Positions 45,069 to 54,461 are shown, counted from the first letter of the stretch. The stretch: 64,000 nucleotides of DNA from Pinirhizobacter sp036499745 (GCF_036499745.1 NZ_DASYDG010000038.1:1-64000); one strand, 5' to 3'. Numbers and translations: made by a program. Notes: a model not told the origin generated them from the letters alone.

Positions 45069-45175
45069 CTTTGAATGGCTATCGGCCATGCCGCATCGTT
45101 TGAGCCAACGATGGCACTGCTGTAGATTTCACGGTTTGACACGCTCGCGAATGTGCCGGGCCAGAGGGACGCCCG

Positions 45176-46831
45176 ATGATCATTCAAGACCCCGTGGCTA
45201 TACGCGGGGAGCGAGTACTGCCGGCCTGGGTGCTGGGGTCGATGGTGGCGATCTATATTCTGGCCGCGCTCAATGTGAGCCTATGGTCGGAAGTGCGCGA
45301 AGCGCTGTCAGCATCGCGAGGCACGGCGGGATTTTATGCCTTGAGTGTGACGGTTTGTTGTCGGCTTGTCGGCAACCTGATGCTGACCCTCGCCCTGGTC
45401 ACCTGGCCGCGCATCGGCAAACCCTTGCTGGCCATACTGATCCTTTTGTCGGCAGCGAGCGCTTACTACGCCGACACCTTCGGCGTGCGTCTGAACGAAG
45501 ACATCATCCAGAGCATCTTCGAGACGCAGCGCGCCGAGGCGATGGCCATGATCACCCCGGCCTCAGTGGGCTGGATCGCCCTGTTTGGGGTGTTGCCGGC
45601 CGTGCTCGTGCTGGTTGTACCGATTCGCTTCATGTCACGTTGGCGAAGCCTTGGCTGGCGTACCGCCATCGTGGTGGGGGCCGCCGTGCTGATGCTGGTG
45701 CCGCCCATGCTTGCCGGCCGCAACTACATTTACTTTGAGCGCAATCACCGCGTGATGTACGAGGTGTTCAATCCCTACGCGGCGCTTAGCGGCACGTTCC
45801 ATCACCTGCAGCACGACGTCTTCCAGCCAAAAAAGACGATCACGCCGATCGGTACCGATGCCACGTTGGCTCCCGCTGCAACTATGGCGCCCCGCAAGCG
45901 GGTGGTCGTGCTGGTGGTGGGTGAGACGGCGCGGGCGGAGAACCAGTCATTGCAGGGTTACGCGCGTGAAACGAACCCCGAGATGAAGCGCGCCGGTGCC
46001 ATCTATTTCAGCGATGCATGGTCGTGCGGCACGGCCACCACGGTATCGGTGCCGTGCATGTTCTCGAACATGACGCGCGAGAAGTTCGTCAAGCCCGTGG
46101 CCAAGGCCCACTGGAACGCCCTGGACATACTGCAGCACGCCGGCGTTGACGTGTTCTGGCGCGACAACGATGAAGGCTGCAAGGATGTCTGCGCGCGATT
46201 GCCCAACGACGACCTCACCAACGGCAAGGTCGCCGGCTTGTGCGACGCAGACGGTTGCCTGGATGAGGTGCTGGTGGCCGACCTGCCCGAACGCCTGGCC
46301 CGCATGCGCTCGCCGGCGCTGTTGGTACTGCACATCAAGGGCAGCCATGGCCCAGCGTATTTCCAGCGCTACCCCGCGGCCTTCAATCTCTTCAAGCCGG
46401 GCTGCGATACGGCCGAGGTGCAGACTTGCACCTATATGCAAGCGGTGGCGAGTTACGACAACACCATCCTGTATACCGACCACATCCTGGGCCGGGTGGT
46501 GGATGCATTGAAGGCGGTTCCCGAAGTCGACAGCGCGATGATGTACCTCTCCGACCACGGCGAATCGCTGGGCGAGAACGACATCTACCTCCATGGCGCC
46601 GACTGGGACACCGCGCCCACCCAGCAGAAGCACATCCCGATGCTTCTGTGGCTGTCGCCGGCCTGGGTGCGCGACGCAGGGGTGCGCATGGACTGCATGG
46701 CGCAGCGTCGCACACTGCCGGCGAGCCAGGACAATCTTTTCCACACCTTGCTGGGCTTTTTCGGCACCCGCACGACCGTGTACCGGCCGGAACTCGACCT
46801 GCTGGCCGGATGCCGCGCCGTCACTGGATGA
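45176..46831 (+). CDS. eptA: Lipid A phosphoethanolamine transferase (EptA family)
   Basis: EptA-family enzymes move phosphoethanolamine from phosphatidylethanolamine to lipid A phosphates in the periplasm, lowering negative charge. The product is 551 residues. Five membrane helices occupy about the first 190 residues. The catalytic domain has the nucleophile T251 in VVGETARAEN, SCGTATTVSVPCMFSN, and metal residues in LSDHGESLGEN and the following LHG. Disulfide cysteines typical of the family are present. It stands alone between a tRNA cluster and hicAB; no PmrAB-type regulator is adjacent. Confidence 0.93.
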   Translation: MIIQDPVAIRGERVLPAWVLGSMVAIYILAALNVSLWSEVREALSASRGTAGFYALSVTVCCRLVGNLMLTLALVTWPRIGKPLLAILILLSAASAYYADTFGVRLNEDIIQSIFETQRAEAMAMITPASVGWIALFGVLPAVLVLVVPIRFMSRWRSLGWRTAIVVGAAVLMLVPPMLAGRNYIYFERNHRVMYEVFNPYAALSGTFHHLQHDVFQPKKTITPIGTDATLAPAATMAPRKRVVVLVVGETARAENQSLQGYARETNPEMKRAGAIYFSDAWSCGTATTVSVPCMFSNMTREKFVKPVAKAHWNALDILQHAGVDVFWRDNDEGCKDVCARLPNDDLTNGKVAGLCDADGCLDEVLVADLPERLARMRSPALLVLHIKGSHGPAYFQRYPAAFNLFKPGCDTAEVQTCTYMQAVASYDNTILYTDHILGRVVDALKAVPEVDSAMMYLSDHGESLGENDIYLHGADWDTAPTQQKHIPMLLWLSPAWVRDAGVRMDCMAQRRTLPASQDNLFHTLLGFFGTRTTVYRPELDLLAGCRAVTG

Positions 46832-46930
46832 GATGGCCGGGCAATTGAACACAGTTGTGGCGCGGTGGCGATGGGAACGCTGCATCGGCGATCGACGATA
46901 CCTGCCAAGACCTGCGCGCCGGCCATTCGA

Positions 46931-47329
46931 TCAGAGGATCATGGCCTGCATTGCGGCGCGCGCAAGGAACCCGCTTCGCGTCTCTCCGTGTGCCTTGGCG
47001 AAGGCATCGATCGTTCCGAGAAGGCGTTCGGGAAGCGTGATGTTCAGTCGCACGGCTTTGCCGTTGAGTTTGGCCAGGTCGACATCGGCGAGTGCCCATG
47101 TCCATCCCTTGAAGTCCCGACGCTTTATCAACGCCGCGAGCTGTGATGGTTGCGGGATTGCTTCGCCTCGCTCCAGGTATTCCTCGAGTGCGAGGAGGAT
47201 TCCGTCCTCCGCGTTGGCAATCGCTTCTTCGAGCGTGTCGCCTGCGCTAAAAGCGCCTGGTACATCAGGTACCACGACGCCGAACGCCGTTGTGCTGTCG
47301 CCGGGCTCGATGGCAATGGGATATCGCAT
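46931..47329 (-). CDS. hicB: HicB-family antitoxin
   Basis: HicB neutralises the HicA mRNA interferase and represses the operon. The 132-residue product has the degenerate RNase H-like N-terminal fold (MRYPIAIEPGDSTTAFGVVVPDVPG, split by the catalytic-loss region) and a C-terminal ribbon-helix-helix DNA-binding segment (VRLNITLPERLLGTIDAFAKAHGE). The start ATG 47329 gives the usual N-terminus; upstream extension overlaps hicA. It follows hicA by 23 bases. Confidence 0.92.
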   Translation of the reverse strand: MRYPIAIEPGDSTTAFGVVVPDVPGAFSAGDTLEEAIANAEDGILLALEEYLERGEAIPQPSQLAALIKRRDFKGWTWALADVDLAKLNGKAVRLNITLPERLLGTIDAFAKAHGETRSGFLARAAMQAMIL

Positions 47330-47352
47330 GCTCTTGCTCCAAACCACAGTTA

Positions 47353-47547
47353 CTAAAGGCGGGCTTGTTTGAAAATGGCCCGAATGAGGCCCTTTCCCAA
47401 GTCGCGGCGAGGGTGAGGGACAACCGTCCACCGTCCGTCCGCATGACGCAGTTTGTGGTGACTGCCCTTCGTAGAGATCACGATGAATCCGTGCGATCTG
47501 AGTAGGCGTATCAAGTCTGCGCTACTTATAGTGTGTATCTTACACAT
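47353..47547 (-). CDS. hicA: HicA-family mRNA interferase toxin
   Basis: HicA is a small double-stranded-RNA-binding-fold toxin that cleaves mRNA. From ATG 47547 it is 64 residues. The catalytic histidine motif KGSHHKLRH and VPHPRRDLGKGLIRAI are the family signatures. An in-frame ATG at 47583 would add 12 residues, so the start is not certain. The toxin gene precedes hicB, the standard order. A 15-bp palindrome overlaps the start codon. Confidence 0.92.
   Translation of the reverse strand: MCKIHTISSADLIRLLRSHGFIVISTKGSHHKLRHADGRWTVVPHPRRDLGKGLIRAIFKQARL
47532..47546. promoter_or_regulatory. Palindrome at the hicA start
   Basis: TGTGTA-TCT-TACACA is an inverted repeat of 6-bp arms overlapping the predicted hicA start codon. 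It is a candidate operator for the HicB ribbon-helix-helix domain. If confirmed it would mean the transcript starts very close to the gene. Confidence 0.4.
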
Positions 47548-47687
47548 CAATGCTACAGCCGTCCATGATCGCCGTGTCGGCATTTGCGTTCTTCCAATGT
47601 AGGCAAGTACGTCTTAGAAGCGGTATCAGTGCTCGCCGCGCTGTTTGTCGTCCGCTGTAAAGCGCGGCGTAGTACAAGCATTCCGTC

Positions 47688-47716
47688 TTGTGCCCGTCCG
47701 GCCCCACCCCTAGAAT
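47688..47716 (+). promoter_or_regulatory. Promoter of tRNA-Leu(UAG)
   Basis: TTGTGC (47688-47693) and TAGAAT (47711-47716) with a 17-bp spacer, followed by a GC-rich discriminator (CGCGGCGC) typical of stringently controlled stable RNA genes. It lies about 70 bp upstream of the tRNA. Confidence 0.65.
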
Positions 47717-47786
47717 CGCGGCGCTGAAACAGCGAAACCATCCGCGGCCTCAAAGGGGCAGGGTGGCCAGTCGTTTCAAACCCCAT

Positions 47787-47871
<85 letters not shown>

Positions 47872-48004
47872 GATGTTTCCTTGGCGGATTTCCCCGCATC
47901 GTCGGCGAAGGGTTTTTGTTCGACCCGGCCGCCCACACCCCGTCAAATACGGGATTTGATATCCTAAGCGGCTGGGGTGGAGGTCACTTCGTGGCGATCT
48001 AACG

Positions 48005-48063
48005 ATCGCTTTAACGTAAGCGATTGAATTTATTCATATACACATACGGCGGCCCTGGGCCGC
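48005..48063 (+). promoter_or_regulatory. Two stem-loops in the leader of tig
   Basis: ATCGCTT-TAACGT-AAGCGAT (48005-48024) and GCGGCC-CTG-GGCCGC (48049-48063, then TTTAG) lie between tRNA-Leu and tig. The second could act as a weak attenuator or the first as an operator. No function is known; a clear promoter was not identified. Confidence 0.35.
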
Positions 48064-48102
48064 TTTAGCGCCTGCGCAAGCAGGTGGTTTGCAGGAGTCG
48101 TC

Positions 48103-49395
48103 ATGCAGGTTTCGGTTGAGAACGTCAGCAAGCTCGAGCGCAAGATCACGGTCACCTTTCCGGCCGATCGCCTTGAGTCCCAGGTCAGTGCGCGCATCGC
48201 GGAAATGGGCCGGACGGTCCGCCTGAAGGGCTTCCGCCCGGGCAAGGTACCGCTGAACGTGATCAAGCAGCGTTTCGGCGCGCAGGTCCACGGCGAGGCG
48301 CTTTCCGAACTGATCGGCAGCACGCTGCGCGAAGCGGTGGAGAAGGAAAACCTCCGTCCGATCGCGAATCCGTCGGTCGAGACCACCGGCAATGCCGAAA
48401 ATGGCGAGATCGCCTACACCGCCACCTTCGAAATCATGCCGGAATTCCCGGAAATCGACGTCGCCGCGCTGGAAATCAGCCGTCCGGTGGCCACGGTGTC
48501 CGATGCCGACATCGACAAGATGATCGAAACCCTGCGCCTGCAGCGCCGCAGCTTCGACGAAGTGTCCCGCGCCTCGGCCGAGGGCGACTTCGTGATGTTC
48601 GAATACTCCGCCCAGGCGGGTGACTACCGCTTCCCGGCCGAAGGCCTGGAGCGTGCGGGCAGCGTGCTGGGCTCGGGTAACCTGTTCAAGGCGCTCGACG
48701 ATGCCCTCACTGGCCGTAGCGCCGGCGACGAGGCCGAAACCGAGATCGAATTCCCGGCCGATTTCCGCAATACGGACCTGGCCGGCAAGAAGGCCCAGGT
48801 CAGCCTGAAGATCATCAAGGTGCAGGCACCGAACCTGCCCGCCGTGGACGCCGATTTCGTCAAGGCCTTCGGTGTGGTCGATGGCGACATCGAAACCTTC
48901 CGCAAGGAAGTGCGCGCCAACCTTGAGCGCGAGCTCAAGGGCACCCTGATGGGCCGCCTCAAGGCCGAAGTGGCCGAGAAGCTCGCCAACGCCTATCCGG
49001 ATCTGGACGTGCCCAACCTGATGGCCCAGGGCGAGGCCCGTTCGATGGCCGCGGGCAGCGTGCCGCGTGGCCAGGAGCCGCCGGCGGAGCTGGTCGCCGC
49101 CGCCGAGCCGGTCGCCCGCAAACGCGTGGCCGCCGCATTGCTCATGGGTGAAATTGCCCGCAAGAACGAGATCCGGGTCGACCGCAACCGGATGGCCGAG
49201 ATGCTCACCACCATCGCCTCGACCTACGAAGAACCCGAGAAGGTCATTGAGTTGTATAACGGTGATCCCCAGCTTATGTCGGGCCTGCAGAACCGCGTGA
49301 TGGAAGACCAGGTAGCCGAGTGGGTGGCCGAACACGCCAAGACCACGGAGCAACCCCTGAGCTTCGACGAGGTCATGCGCCCGGTCGGCGGCTAA
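48103..49395 (+). CDS. tig: Trigger factor
   Basis: Trigger factor is the ribosome-bound chaperone and prolyl isomerase that meets nascent chains at L23. The product is 430 residues. The ribosome-binding signature GFRPGKVP is near residue 45, an FKBP-like domain follows at about 150-245, and the helical C-terminal arms complete it. It heads the tig-clpP-clpX-lon run conserved in gammaproteobacteria. Confidence 0.98.
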   Translation: MQVSVENVSKLERKITVTFPADRLESQVSARIAEMGRTVRLKGFRPGKVPLNVIKQRFGAQVHGEALSELIGSTLREAVEKENLRPIANPSVETTGNAENGEIAYTATFEIMPEFPEIDVAALEISRPVATVSDADIDKMIETLRLQRRSFDEVSRASAEGDFVMFEYSAQAGDYRFPAEGLERAGSVLGSGNLFKALDDALTGRSAGDEAETEIEFPADFRNTDLAGKKAQVSLKIIKVQAPNLPAVDADFVKAFGVVDGDIETFRKEVRANLERELKGTLMGRLKAEVAEKLANAYPDLDVPNLMAQGEARSMAAGSVPRGQEPPAELVAAAEPVARKRVAAALLMGEIARKNEIRVDRNRMAEMLTTIASTYEEPEKVIELYNGDPQLMSGLQNRVMEDQVAEWVAEHAKTTEQPLSFDEVMRPVGG

Positions 49396-49441
49396 ACCGT
49401 CGAGCTGGGTTCGGGCACTAACCTCACCGGAGCGCACTTAC

Positions 49442-50074
49442 ATGTCCATGGACCCCATCCAGAGCCTCAACCTGGTGCCCATCGTCGTCGAGCAGACCGC
49501 CCGCGGCGAGCGCTCCTACGACATCTACTCGCGCCTGCTGAAGGAGCGGGTGATCTTCATGGTCGGTCCGGTCGACGACTACATGGCGAACGTCGTGGTG
49601 GCCCAGCTTCTGTTCCTTGAATCGGAAAATCCCGACAAGGACATCAACCTTTACATCAACAGCCCCGGCGGTTCGGTCACGGCGGGCCTGGCGATCTACG
49701 ACACCATGCAGTTCCTGAAGCCCGATGTCAGCACCATGTGCATCGGCCAGGCAGCGTCCATGGGCGCCCTGCTGCTGTCGGCCGGTGCGGCGGGCAAGCG
49801 CTACTCCCTGCCGCATTCCCGGATCATGATCCACCAGCCCTGGGCTGGCGGCATTTCCGGCCAGGCCACCGACATCGAGATCCACGCCCGCGAGATCCTC
49901 ACCATGCGCGAGCGCCTCAATGCCATCCTGGCGCAGCACACCGGCAAGCCGGTCGAGCAGATCGCCAACGACACCGAGCGCGACCGTTTCATGAGCGCGG
50001 CCGACGCCCAGACCTACGGGCTGATCGACTCCGTGCTTGAAAAGCGGACTGTTGAAACCATTAAATCTGCCTGA
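49442..50074 (+). CDS. clpP: ATP-dependent Clp protease proteolytic subunit
   Basis: ClpP forms the 14-mer barrel that degrades substrates unfolded by ClpX or ClpA. The product is 210 residues. The catalytic triad is S106 (GQAASMGALLL), H131 (RIMIHQP) and D181 (DTERDRF). A short propeptide is removed in homologues. The gene is 46 bp after tig and about 100 bp before clpX. Confidence 0.98.
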   Translation: MSMDPIQSLNLVPIVVEQTARGERSYDIYSRLLKERVIFMVGPVDDYMANVVVAQLLFLESENPDKDINLYINSPGGSVTAGLAIYDTMQFLKPDVSTMCIGQAASMGALLLSAGAAGKRYSLPHSRIMIHQPWAGGISGQATDIEIHAREILTMRERLNAILAQHTGKPVEQIANDTERDRFMSAADAQTYGLIDSVLEKRTVETIKSA

Positions 50075-50171
50075 TTTTCAGTAATTTAAGGCGGCACCCC
50101 GACCCTGGTCCCAGGGTTGGGACGCTGTGCTATTCTCAATACGTACCTCGATCCGACGCAGGACCAACAGC

Positions 50172-51476
50172 ATGAGCGACGAGCGGCAGAGCCGTTCCAA
50201 CGACAGCGGCAAGATTCTCTACTGCTCCTTCTGTGGCAAAAGCCAGCATGAAGTGCGCAAGTTGATTGCCGGTCCCAGCGTATTCATCTGCGATGAATGC
50301 GTTGAACTCTGCAACGACATCATCCGTGAAGAACTCGAGGAGAAAGCCGCCTCCGGTCGTACGCAGCTGCCCAAGCCGCGTGAGATCATGGAAACGCTCG
50401 ACCAGTACGTGGTCGGCCAGACGCGCGCGAAGAAAGCCCTGTCGGTGGCGGTCTACAACCACTACAAGCGCATCGAGTCACGCCAGAAGGCTGATGAGGT
50501 GGAGCTTGGCAAGTCCAACATCCTGCTGATCGGGCCCACCGGTTCGGGCAAGACACTGCTTGCCGAAACGCTGGCGCGCCTGCTCAACGTGCCGTTCACC
50601 ATCGCCGATGCCACCACGCTCACCGAAGCTGGCTACGTGGGCGAAGATGTCGAAAACATCATCCAGAAGCTCCTGCAGAAGTGCGATTACGACGTCGAGA
50701 AGGCTCAGTCGGGCATCGTCTACATCGACGAAATCGACAAGATCTCCCGCAAGAGCGAAAACCCGTCGATCACCCGTGACGTATCGGGTGAGGGCGTGCA
50801 GCAGGCATTGCTCAAGCTCATCGAGGGCACCTTGGCCTCGGTGCCGCCGCAGGGTGGCCGCAAGCACCCGCAGCAGGAATTCCTGCAGGTCGATACCCGC
50901 AATATCCTGTTCATCTGCGGTGGTGCCTTTGCAGGCCTGGAGCGCGTGATCCAGCAGCGTTCGGACACCACGGGCATCGGCTTCGGCGCCGAGGTGCGCA
51001 GCAAGGAGCGCACCGAGAACGTCGGCAAGCTGCTGTCGGAAGTGGAACCTGCCGATCTGGTGCGTTTCGGCCTGATTCCGGAGTTCGTCGGCCGCTTGCC
51101 AGTGGTCGCCACGCTTGATGAACTGGACGAACCGGCCCTGGTGAAGATCCTCACCGAGCCCAAGAATGCCGTCACCAAGCAGTTCAAGCGTCTGTTCGAC
51201 ATGGAAGGCGCGGAGCTGGAATTCCGTCCCGAGGCACTGGCCGCCATTGCCCGTCGCGCCCTGAAGCGCAAGACGGGCGCCCGCGGACTGCGCACCATTC
51301 TTGAGCAGGTATTACTCGACACCATGTACGAGCTGCCCTCGCTCGAGCACGTAAGCAAGGTGGTGGTCGACGACGCAGTCATCGATGGCCAGGCCGAGCC
51401 TTACCTGATCTACCGCGGAAACCTGCAACAGCAGCGGGCGATCGGCGGTGCGGAAGGCGGCGGCGACGCAGCGTAA
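50172..51476 (+). CDS. clpX: ATP-dependent Clp protease ATP-binding subunit ClpX
   Basis: ClpX unfolds tagged or damaged proteins and threads them into ClpP. The product is 434 residues from ATG 50172. The N-terminal C4 zinc domain (YCSFCGKSQHE, then FICDECVELC) is complete. Walker A GPTGSGKT and IVYIDEIDK are intact, and the pore loop GYVGEDVE is present. An upstream in-frame extension of 15 residues is not expected. A terminator follows. Confidence 0.98.
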   Translation: MSDERQSRSNDSGKILYCSFCGKSQHEVRKLIAGPSVFICDECVELCNDIIREELEEKAASGRTQLPKPREIMETLDQYVVGQTRAKKALSVAVYNHYKRIESRQKADEVELGKSNILLIGPTGSGKTLLAETLARLLNVPFTIADATTLTEAGYVGEDVENIIQKLLQKCDYDVEKAQSGIVYIDEIDKISRKSENPSITRDVSGEGVQQALLKLIEGTLASVPPQGGRKHPQQEFLQVDTRNILFICGGAFAGLERVIQQRSDTTGIGFGAEVRSKERTENVGKLLSEVEPADLVRFGLIPEFVGRLPVVATLDELDEPALVKILTEPKNAVTKQFKRLFDMEGAELEFRPEALAAIARRALKRKTGARGLRTILEQVLLDTMYELPSLEHVSKVVVDDAVIDGQAEPYLIYRGNLQQQRAIGGAEGGGDAA

Positions 51477-51502
51477 CATCAGCTTGCATCGGCAACTCCT
51501 TG

Positions 51503-51533
51503 AAGGCCCCGGTGTTTCGCCGGGGCCTTTTTC
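51503..51533 (+). terminator. Rho-independent terminator of clpX
   Basis: AAGGCCCCGG-TGTTTCG-CCGGGGCCTT with following TTT-CTT lies 27 bases after the clpX stop, before lon. Confidence 0.85.
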
Positions 51534-51645
51534 TTGGGTGCCGCGGCCTTGAGTCGCATGCGTATCACCACCACTTGACGCTGATGGGGCGGCCGGTTCA
51601 GTGTCGGAACCGAGAGCCCCCGGCCTTTCTTCCATGGAGCCCTAG

Positions 51646-54153
51646 ATGGCAAAGAACCAACCCGTTCCCACCAGCGGTGCCGCCCTGGATGTCCTGCCGG
51701 TATTGCCGCTGCGCGATGTGGTGGTTTATCCGCACATGGTCATCCCGCTGTTCGTCGGCCGCGACAAGTCCATGCGCGCACTTGAGCGCGCGATGGAAGG
51801 CGAGCGACAGATCCTGCTGGTGGCGCAGAAGAGCCCGGACATCGACGATCCGGAAATCGCCGACCTGCACACCACCGGTACCCTGGCTGGTGTCCTGCAG
51901 CTGCTCAAGCTTCCCGACGGCACGGTGAAAGTGCTGGTGGAGGGGCAGTCGCGCGTGGATGTGCACGATTATGTCGATGAATCGGGCATGCTCAGTGCGC
52001 AGGCGCGCGTGATCGAGCCTATCTACAGCACCAATGAGCGCGAGCTCGATGTGGTCTCCCGTTCGCTGGTATCGCTCTTCGAGCAACTGGTGAAGCAAAG
52101 CCGCAAGCTTCCGCCGGAAATCCTGGCCACCCTTTCGGGCATCGACGATCCGTCCCGCCTGGCCGATTCCATTGCAGCCCATCTTTCCGTGCGCATGGCG
52201 GACAAGCAGCGCGTGCTGGAAACCGCCGACGTCGGCCAGCGGCTGGAACTGCTGATCGGCCTGGTCGATGGCGAGATGGACCTGCAGCAGGTCGAAAAGC
52301 GCATCCGTGGCCGCGTGAAGTCGCAGATGGAGAAGAGCCAGCGCGAGTACTACCTCAACGAGCAGATGAAGGCCATCCAGAAGGAACTGGGTGAAGGCGA
52401 GGAAGGCGGCAACGAGATCGAGGAACTGCAAAAGAAGATCGAAGCCGCCGGCATGCCCAAGGCTGTGCTTGCCAAGGCCAAGAACGAATTCAACAAGCTC
52501 AAGCAGATGTCGCCGATGTCTGCCGAGGCCACCGTGGTCAGGAATTACCTTGACTGGCTGGTCGGCGTGCCGTGGAAGAAGCGCAGCAAGGTCCGCAAGG
52601 ATCTCGCGCTCGCCCAGGAAGTACTCGATGCCGATCACTTTGGCCTGGAAAAGGTCAAGGAGCGCATCCTGGAATACCTGGCCGTGCAGCAGCGCGTGAA
52701 CGCCATGAAGGGCCCGATCCTGTGCCTGGTCGGCCCGCCCGGCGTGGGCAAAACCTCGCTCGGCCAGTCCATTGCCAAGGCCACCAACCGTAAGTTCGTC
52801 CGCATGTCGCTGGGCGGCGTGCGCGACGAGGCCGAGATTCGTGGCCACCGCCGCACCTACATCGGTTCCATGCCCGGTCGCATCGTGCAGAACCTCAACA
52901 AGACCGGTACCAAGAACCCGCTGTTCGTGCTGGACGAAATCGACAAGATGTCGATGGACTTCCGCGGCGATCCGTCGTCAGCCCTGCTCGAAGTGCTCGA
53001 TCCGGAACAGAACCATGCCTTCAACGACCATTACCTGGAAGTCGATCTCGACCTCTCCGAGGTGATGTGGATCGCCACGGCCAATTCGCTCAATATTCCC
53101 GGCCCGCTGCTCGACCGTATGGAAGTGATCCGCATCCCCGGTTACACCGAGGATGAAAAACTCGCCATCGCGCAGAAATACCTGTTGCCCAAGCAGCTCA
53201 AGGCCAATGGCCTGAAGCCCGAAGAACTCAGCGTGAAGGAAGACGCGCTGCGCGACATCGTGCGTTACTACACGCGCGAATCGGGCGTGCGTAATCTCGA
53301 GCGCGAGATTTCCAAGATCTGCCGCAAGGTGGTCAAGGAAATCACCCTGCGCGCGTCGGCCAAGGCGAAGAAGCCGGTCAAGGGCAAGGTGGTTTCGAAG
53401 GCCGTCGCCGTGAAGTCGGTCGTGGTGTCGGCTTCGGGCAAAGCCAAGGTGGAGTCCGCCAACCTCGACCATTACCTCGGCGTGCGCCGGTTCGACTTCG
53501 GTCGGGCGGAACTGCAGAACGAAGTGGGCCTGGTCACCGGGCTGGCCTGGACATCCGTTGGTGGCGACCTCCTCAGCATCGAAAGCTCGGTGCTGCCGGG
53601 CAAGGGCAGGCTGGTGCATACCGGCCAGCTGGGCGATGTCATGAAGGAGTCCATCCAGGCGGCGCTGTCGGTGGTGCGCGCCCGCGCGTCATCACTGGGC
53701 ATCGATCCGGACTTCCATCAGTCGCTGGACATCCACATCCACGTGCCTGAGGGCGCCACGCCCAAGGACGGGCCCAGTGCCGGCATCGCCATGTGTACGG
53801 CGCTTGTGTCCACGCTCACCGGTATCCCGGTGCGCTCTGAAGTAGCCATGACCGGTGAAATCACCTTGCGTGGCCGCGTGCTGCCGATCGGTGGCCTGAA
53901 GGAAAAATTGCTGGCGGCCCATCGCGGCGGTATCACCACGGTGATCATCCCGGAAGAGAACAAGAAAGACCTGGCCGACATCCCGGACAACATCACCGGA
54001 TCGCTTGAGATCTTCCCGGTGAAATGGATCGACGAGGTGCTGAACATCGCGCTGGAGCGTCCGCCGCGTCCGCTGGAAGCGAAGACCGGCGATGGCGCGA
54101 CGGTGGAAAACAAGAAGGACGATGGCAAGGCGGCGCCTTCGCTTACGCACTGA
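51646..54153 (+). CDS. lon: ATP-dependent protease Lon
   Basis: Lon is a homohexameric AAA+ serine-lysine protease degrading misfolded and short-lived regulatory proteins. The product is 835 residues, about 50 longer than E. coli Lon. The N domain occupies about 1-300. The AAA module has Walker A GPPGVGKTS near 364 and the protease domain has the Ser of PKDGPSAGIAM with the later Lys in the Lon dyad. A Lys/Ala/Val-rich insert lies at about 566-600 between the AAA module and protease domain. The gene is followed by a strong terminator and hupB. Confidence 0.98.
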   Translation: MAKNQPVPTSGAALDVLPVLPLRDVVVYPHMVIPLFVGRDKSMRALERAMEGERQILLVAQKSPDIDDPEIADLHTTGTLAGVLQLLKLPDGTVKVLVEGQSRVDVHDYVDESGMLSAQARVIEPIYSTNERELDVVSRSLVSLFEQLVKQSRKLPPEILATLSGIDDPSRLADSIAAHLSVRMADKQRVLETADVGQRLELLIGLVDGEMDLQQVEKRIRGRVKSQMEKSQREYYLNEQMKAIQKELGEGEEGGNEIEELQKKIEAAGMPKAVLAKAKNEFNKLKQMSPMSAEATVVRNYLDWLVGVPWKKRSKVRKDLALAQEVLDADHFGLEKVKERILEYLAVQQRVNAMKGPILCLVGPPGVGKTSLGQSIAKATNRKFVRMSLGGVRDEAEIRGHRRTYIGSMPGRIVQNLNKTGTKNPLFVLDEIDKMSMDFRGDPSSALLEVLDPEQNHAFNDHYLEVDLDLSEVMWIATANSLNIPGPLLDRMEVIRIPGYTEDEKLAIAQKYLLPKQLKANGLKPEELSVKEDALRDIVRYYTRESGVRNLEREISKICRKVVKEITLRASAKAKKPVKGKVVSKAVAVKSVVVSASGKAKVESANLDHYLGVRRFDFGRAELQNEVGLVTGLAWTSVGGDLLSIESSVLPGKGRLVHTGQLGDVMKESIQAALSVVRARASSLGIDPDFHQSLDIHIHVPEGATPKDGPSAGIAMCTALVSTLTGIPVRSEVAMTGEITLRGRVLPIGGLKEKLLAAHRGGITTVIIPEENKKDLADIPDNITGSLEIFPVKWIDEVLNIALERPPRPLEAKTGDGATVENKKDDGKAAPSLTH

Positions 54154-54185
54154 TCCTTACCTTCATTTACGTTCCCAAACCCGGG

Positions 54186-54224
54186 AAAAAAGGGAGGCAT
54201 GCCAACGGCATGCTTCCCTTTTTT
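54186..54224 (+). terminator. Rho-independent terminator of lon
   Basis: A long stem AAAAAAGGGAGGCATGCC / GGCATGCTTCCCTTTTTT (one G-T wobble) with an AAC loop, ending in a T run. It lies 32 bases after lon. Confidence 0.93.
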
Positions 54225-54283
54225 GTTACGTTAACGTCCGCGCCGAACGTGCACGCGGGCTGAAAGCGTTGGTACATCTCGTA

Positions 54284-54312
54284 TTGCGGGTGCCGGGGGG
54301 CGCTGGTATAAA
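54284..54312 (+). promoter_or_regulatory. Promoter of hupB
   Basis: TTGCGG (54284-54289) and TATAAA (54307-54312) with a 17-bp spacer. Initiation near 54319 leaves a leader of about 140 nt before hupB, which is GC-rich and could fold. A strong AAGGAA ribosome binding site precedes the ATG. Confidence 0.65.
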
Positions 54313-54461
54313 GGTCCGACCGCTAGCACCCAGCGCCCGCGCAGCAAGCGCAACGGCGGCCCGCGAAGTTCCCTGCGCGAACTGCTGGCCGTCCTGGTAG
54401 CCCTGGTATGGTTCTCGTCCCGAATACACCGCGGACTCTTTCACGTGATAAGGAATAACCA

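Noticed and set aside
51598..52848. Minus-strand open frame (416 codons) over lon
   Set aside because: Antisense to lon; no recognisable domains.
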